A DNA stretch of 7,878 nt, from positions 1 through 7,878 of the forward strand of contig CAIUKX010000477.1 in the NCBI GenBank assembly GCA_903899795.1, in the 5' to 3' direction. The notes below the pieces were generated by a model. The model was not told the DNA's origin, did not search any database, and was given only the letters and a program-made list of their open reading frames with translations. Position numbers and translations under genes: made by a program. The first letter of the stretch is position 1. Each line of letters begins with the position of its first letter. Shown one piece after another: positions 7,050 through 7,878 of the stretch. The stretch is from an uncultured Flavobacteriales bacterium (lineage in GTDB: Bacteria; Bacteroidota; Bacteroidia; Flavobacteriales_D; Crocinitomicaceae).

Positions 7050-7108
7050 TCATTTAAAAAGCATCTAAAATAAATCTGGAATTATCGATCGTTTTAGTAT
7101 AAAAAAAG

Positions 7109-7116
7109 TAATTTTG
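7109..7116 (+). promoter_or_regulatory. -7 promoter box for superoxide dismutase gene
   Basis: TAATTTTG matches the Bacteroidota -7 box TAnnTTTG at all fixed positions and leaves a leader of about 25-30 nt before ATG 7151. The upstream TTG element is not clear (GTTTTAG near 7091-7097 is the nearest). No Shine-Dalgarno sequence precedes the AT-rich start (CTAAAAATATG), as is normal for this phylum. Confidence 0.55.
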
Positions 7117-7150
7117 GGAAAACAAATAGTACTAATATAAAACTAAAAAT

Positions 7151-7750
7151 ATGTCATTCGAATTACCAAGTTTACCTTATGCATATGATGCTTTAGAGCC
7201 TCATATTGATGCTCGCACAATGGAGATTCACCATTCAAAACATCATCAGGCATACATTACCAATTTAAATGCTGCGATTGCAGGAACAGATTTAGAAGGA
7301 AAATCCATTGAAGAGATTTTAAAAAACTGCAAAGACAAACCAGCTGTTCGAAACAACGGGGGAGGATTTTGGAATCACAATTTGTTTTGGGAGATCATGG
7401 GACCAAACAAAGGAGGGAAACCAACTGGAGCTTTAGCAGCTGATATCGATGCAACATTTGGATCATTTGATGCTTTCAAAGAAGAATTCACAAAAGCAGG
7501 AGCTACACGTTTCGGTTCAGGATGGGCTTGGTTGTGTGTATGCGAAGGAAAATTATGCGTTTGTTCAACACCGAACCAAGATAACCCGATTATGGGTGAA
7601 GGATGTAATGGTACACCAATTTTAGCGATGGATGTATGGGAACATGCATACTACTTGCATTACCAAAACAGACGTCCTGATTACATGAATGCTTTTTTCA
7701 ACGTGATTGACTGGGATGTAGTTGCTGCGAAATACGCTGCTGCGAAATAA
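7151..7750 (+). CDS. sodA: Superoxide dismutase, Mn/Fe family (Mn-type)
   Basis: This 199-aa enzyme dismutates superoxide to hydrogen peroxide and oxygen. The four metal ligands are in place: H27 in MEIHHSKHH, H76 in FWNHNLFW, and D161 and H165 in DVWEHAYYLHY. The second-shell glutamine comes from STPNQDNP (Q143), while the position used by Fe enzymes is glycine (NGGGFWNH). That points to the Mn or cambialistic type, though metal choice is not proven by sequence. No signal peptide is present, so it is cytosolic. The body is close in length to E. coli SodA (about 206). An oddity is four cysteines on two neighbouring strands, CVC (129-131) and CVC (136-138), plus C60 and C152. The gene appears monocistronic: own promoter box at 7109 and a terminator 24 nt after the stop. 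Symbol sodA is chosen by the glutamine signature; databases may call it sodB or sod. Confidence 0.95.
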   Translation: MSFELPSLPYAYDALEPHIDARTMEIHHSKHHQAYITNLNAAIAGTDLEGKSIEEILKNCKDKPAVRNNGGGFWNHNLFWEIMGPNKGGKPTGALAADIDATFGSFDAFKEEFTKAGATRFGSGWAWLCVCEGKLCVCSTPNQDNPIMGEGCNGTPILAMDVWEHAYYLHYQNRRPDYMNAFFNVIDWDVVAAKYAAAK

Positions 7751-7773
7751 AATAATCGACATAATAAAGTGAT

Positions 7774-7803
7774 AAAACTACCTCTTTTGGGGTAGTTTTT
7801 TTT
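7774..7803 (+). terminator. Rho-independent terminator after superoxide dismutase
   Basis: AAAACTACC (7774-7782) pairs with GGTAGTTTT (7791-7799). Inner T-G and C-G pairs close a TTTT loop. The stem runs into a T-tract ending at 7803. It is 24 nt after the sod stop codon and is a textbook intrinsic terminator. Confidence 0.9.
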
Positions 7804-7842
7804 GTATCTTGTCACCATTATTTTTATCCCTATATTGGTTTG

Positions 7843-7878
7843 ATGAACTTCAGAAATCAACAAAAAGAATTCAGGAAA
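7843..7878 (+). CDS. Possible start of a further gene, cut by window edge
   Basis: ATG 7843 opens a 12-codon frame to the window end (MNFRNQQKEFRK), basic and polar. A TATCTTG box at 7805-7811, just after the terminator T-tract, resembles a -7 element and would give a leader of about 25-30 nt. A second candidate, TTG-N19-TATATTGG (7809-7838), would leave almost no leader. Too little is visible to tell a real gene from a chance ATG. Confidence 0.3.
   Translation, partial: MNFRNQQKEFRK

Noticed and set aside
4584..7150. Phospholipase and superoxide dismutase as one stress or virulence island
   Set aside because: They are divergently transcribed with separate promoter boxes. No transposase, integrase, tRNA or flanking repeats are visible, and AT-rich composition appears even across the window.

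Overview
This window reads as ordinary chromosomal DNA of a Bacteroidota bacterium, most likely in the Flavobacteriales. The evidence is AT-rich intergenic DNA, no strong Shine-Dalgarno sequences ahead of the genes, two perfect TAnnTTTG promoter boxes (the Bacteroidota -7 consensus), and proteins whose closest remembered relatives are flavobacterial. A Fluviicola-like or Crocinitomicaceae host would fit but is only a guess. I see no mobile element, CRISPR array, tRNA or rRNA.

Layout. At the left edge a minus-strand gene runs off the window (1-426). It encodes a small STAS/SEC14-like protein of unknown function. A gap of about 300 bp (427-728), holding two small hairpins and possible divergent promoters, separates it from a plus-strand run. 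That run is paaZ (729-2777), an amidohydrolase-like secreted protein 11 nt further on (2789-4084), and, after 70 nt, a 96-residue protein resembling the trypsin-co-occurring domain 2 (trypco2) family (4155-4445). A strong hairpin terminator and a small CTTTGTG repeat cluster fill the convergent gap to 4583. A large minus-strand gene for a Tat-exported phosphocholine-type phospholipase C follows (4584-6941). A divergent control region (6942-7150) carries a perfect 12-bp palindrome and a promoter box on each strand. It leads to a Mn-type superoxide dismutase (7151-7750), which ends in a classic terminator (7774-7803). A possible new gene begins at 7843.

How the genes work together. PaaZ opens and oxidises the oxepin-CoA ring in aerobic phenylacetate breakdown, but none of the other paa genes is here. 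The partner behind it looks like an amidohydrolase that has lost its metal ligands. The trypco2-like protein belongs to a family tied by comparative genomics to trypsin-like proteases in conflict systems, yet no protease lies nearby. The phospholipase would release phosphocholine and diacylglycerol outside the cytoplasm, and the superoxide dismutase detoxifies superoxide. They share only a divergent control region. I found no clear-cut new system. The points most worth a second look are the orphan trypco2-like gene, the degenerate amidohydrolase coupled to paaZ, and the palindrome between the phospholipase and superoxide dismutase genes.
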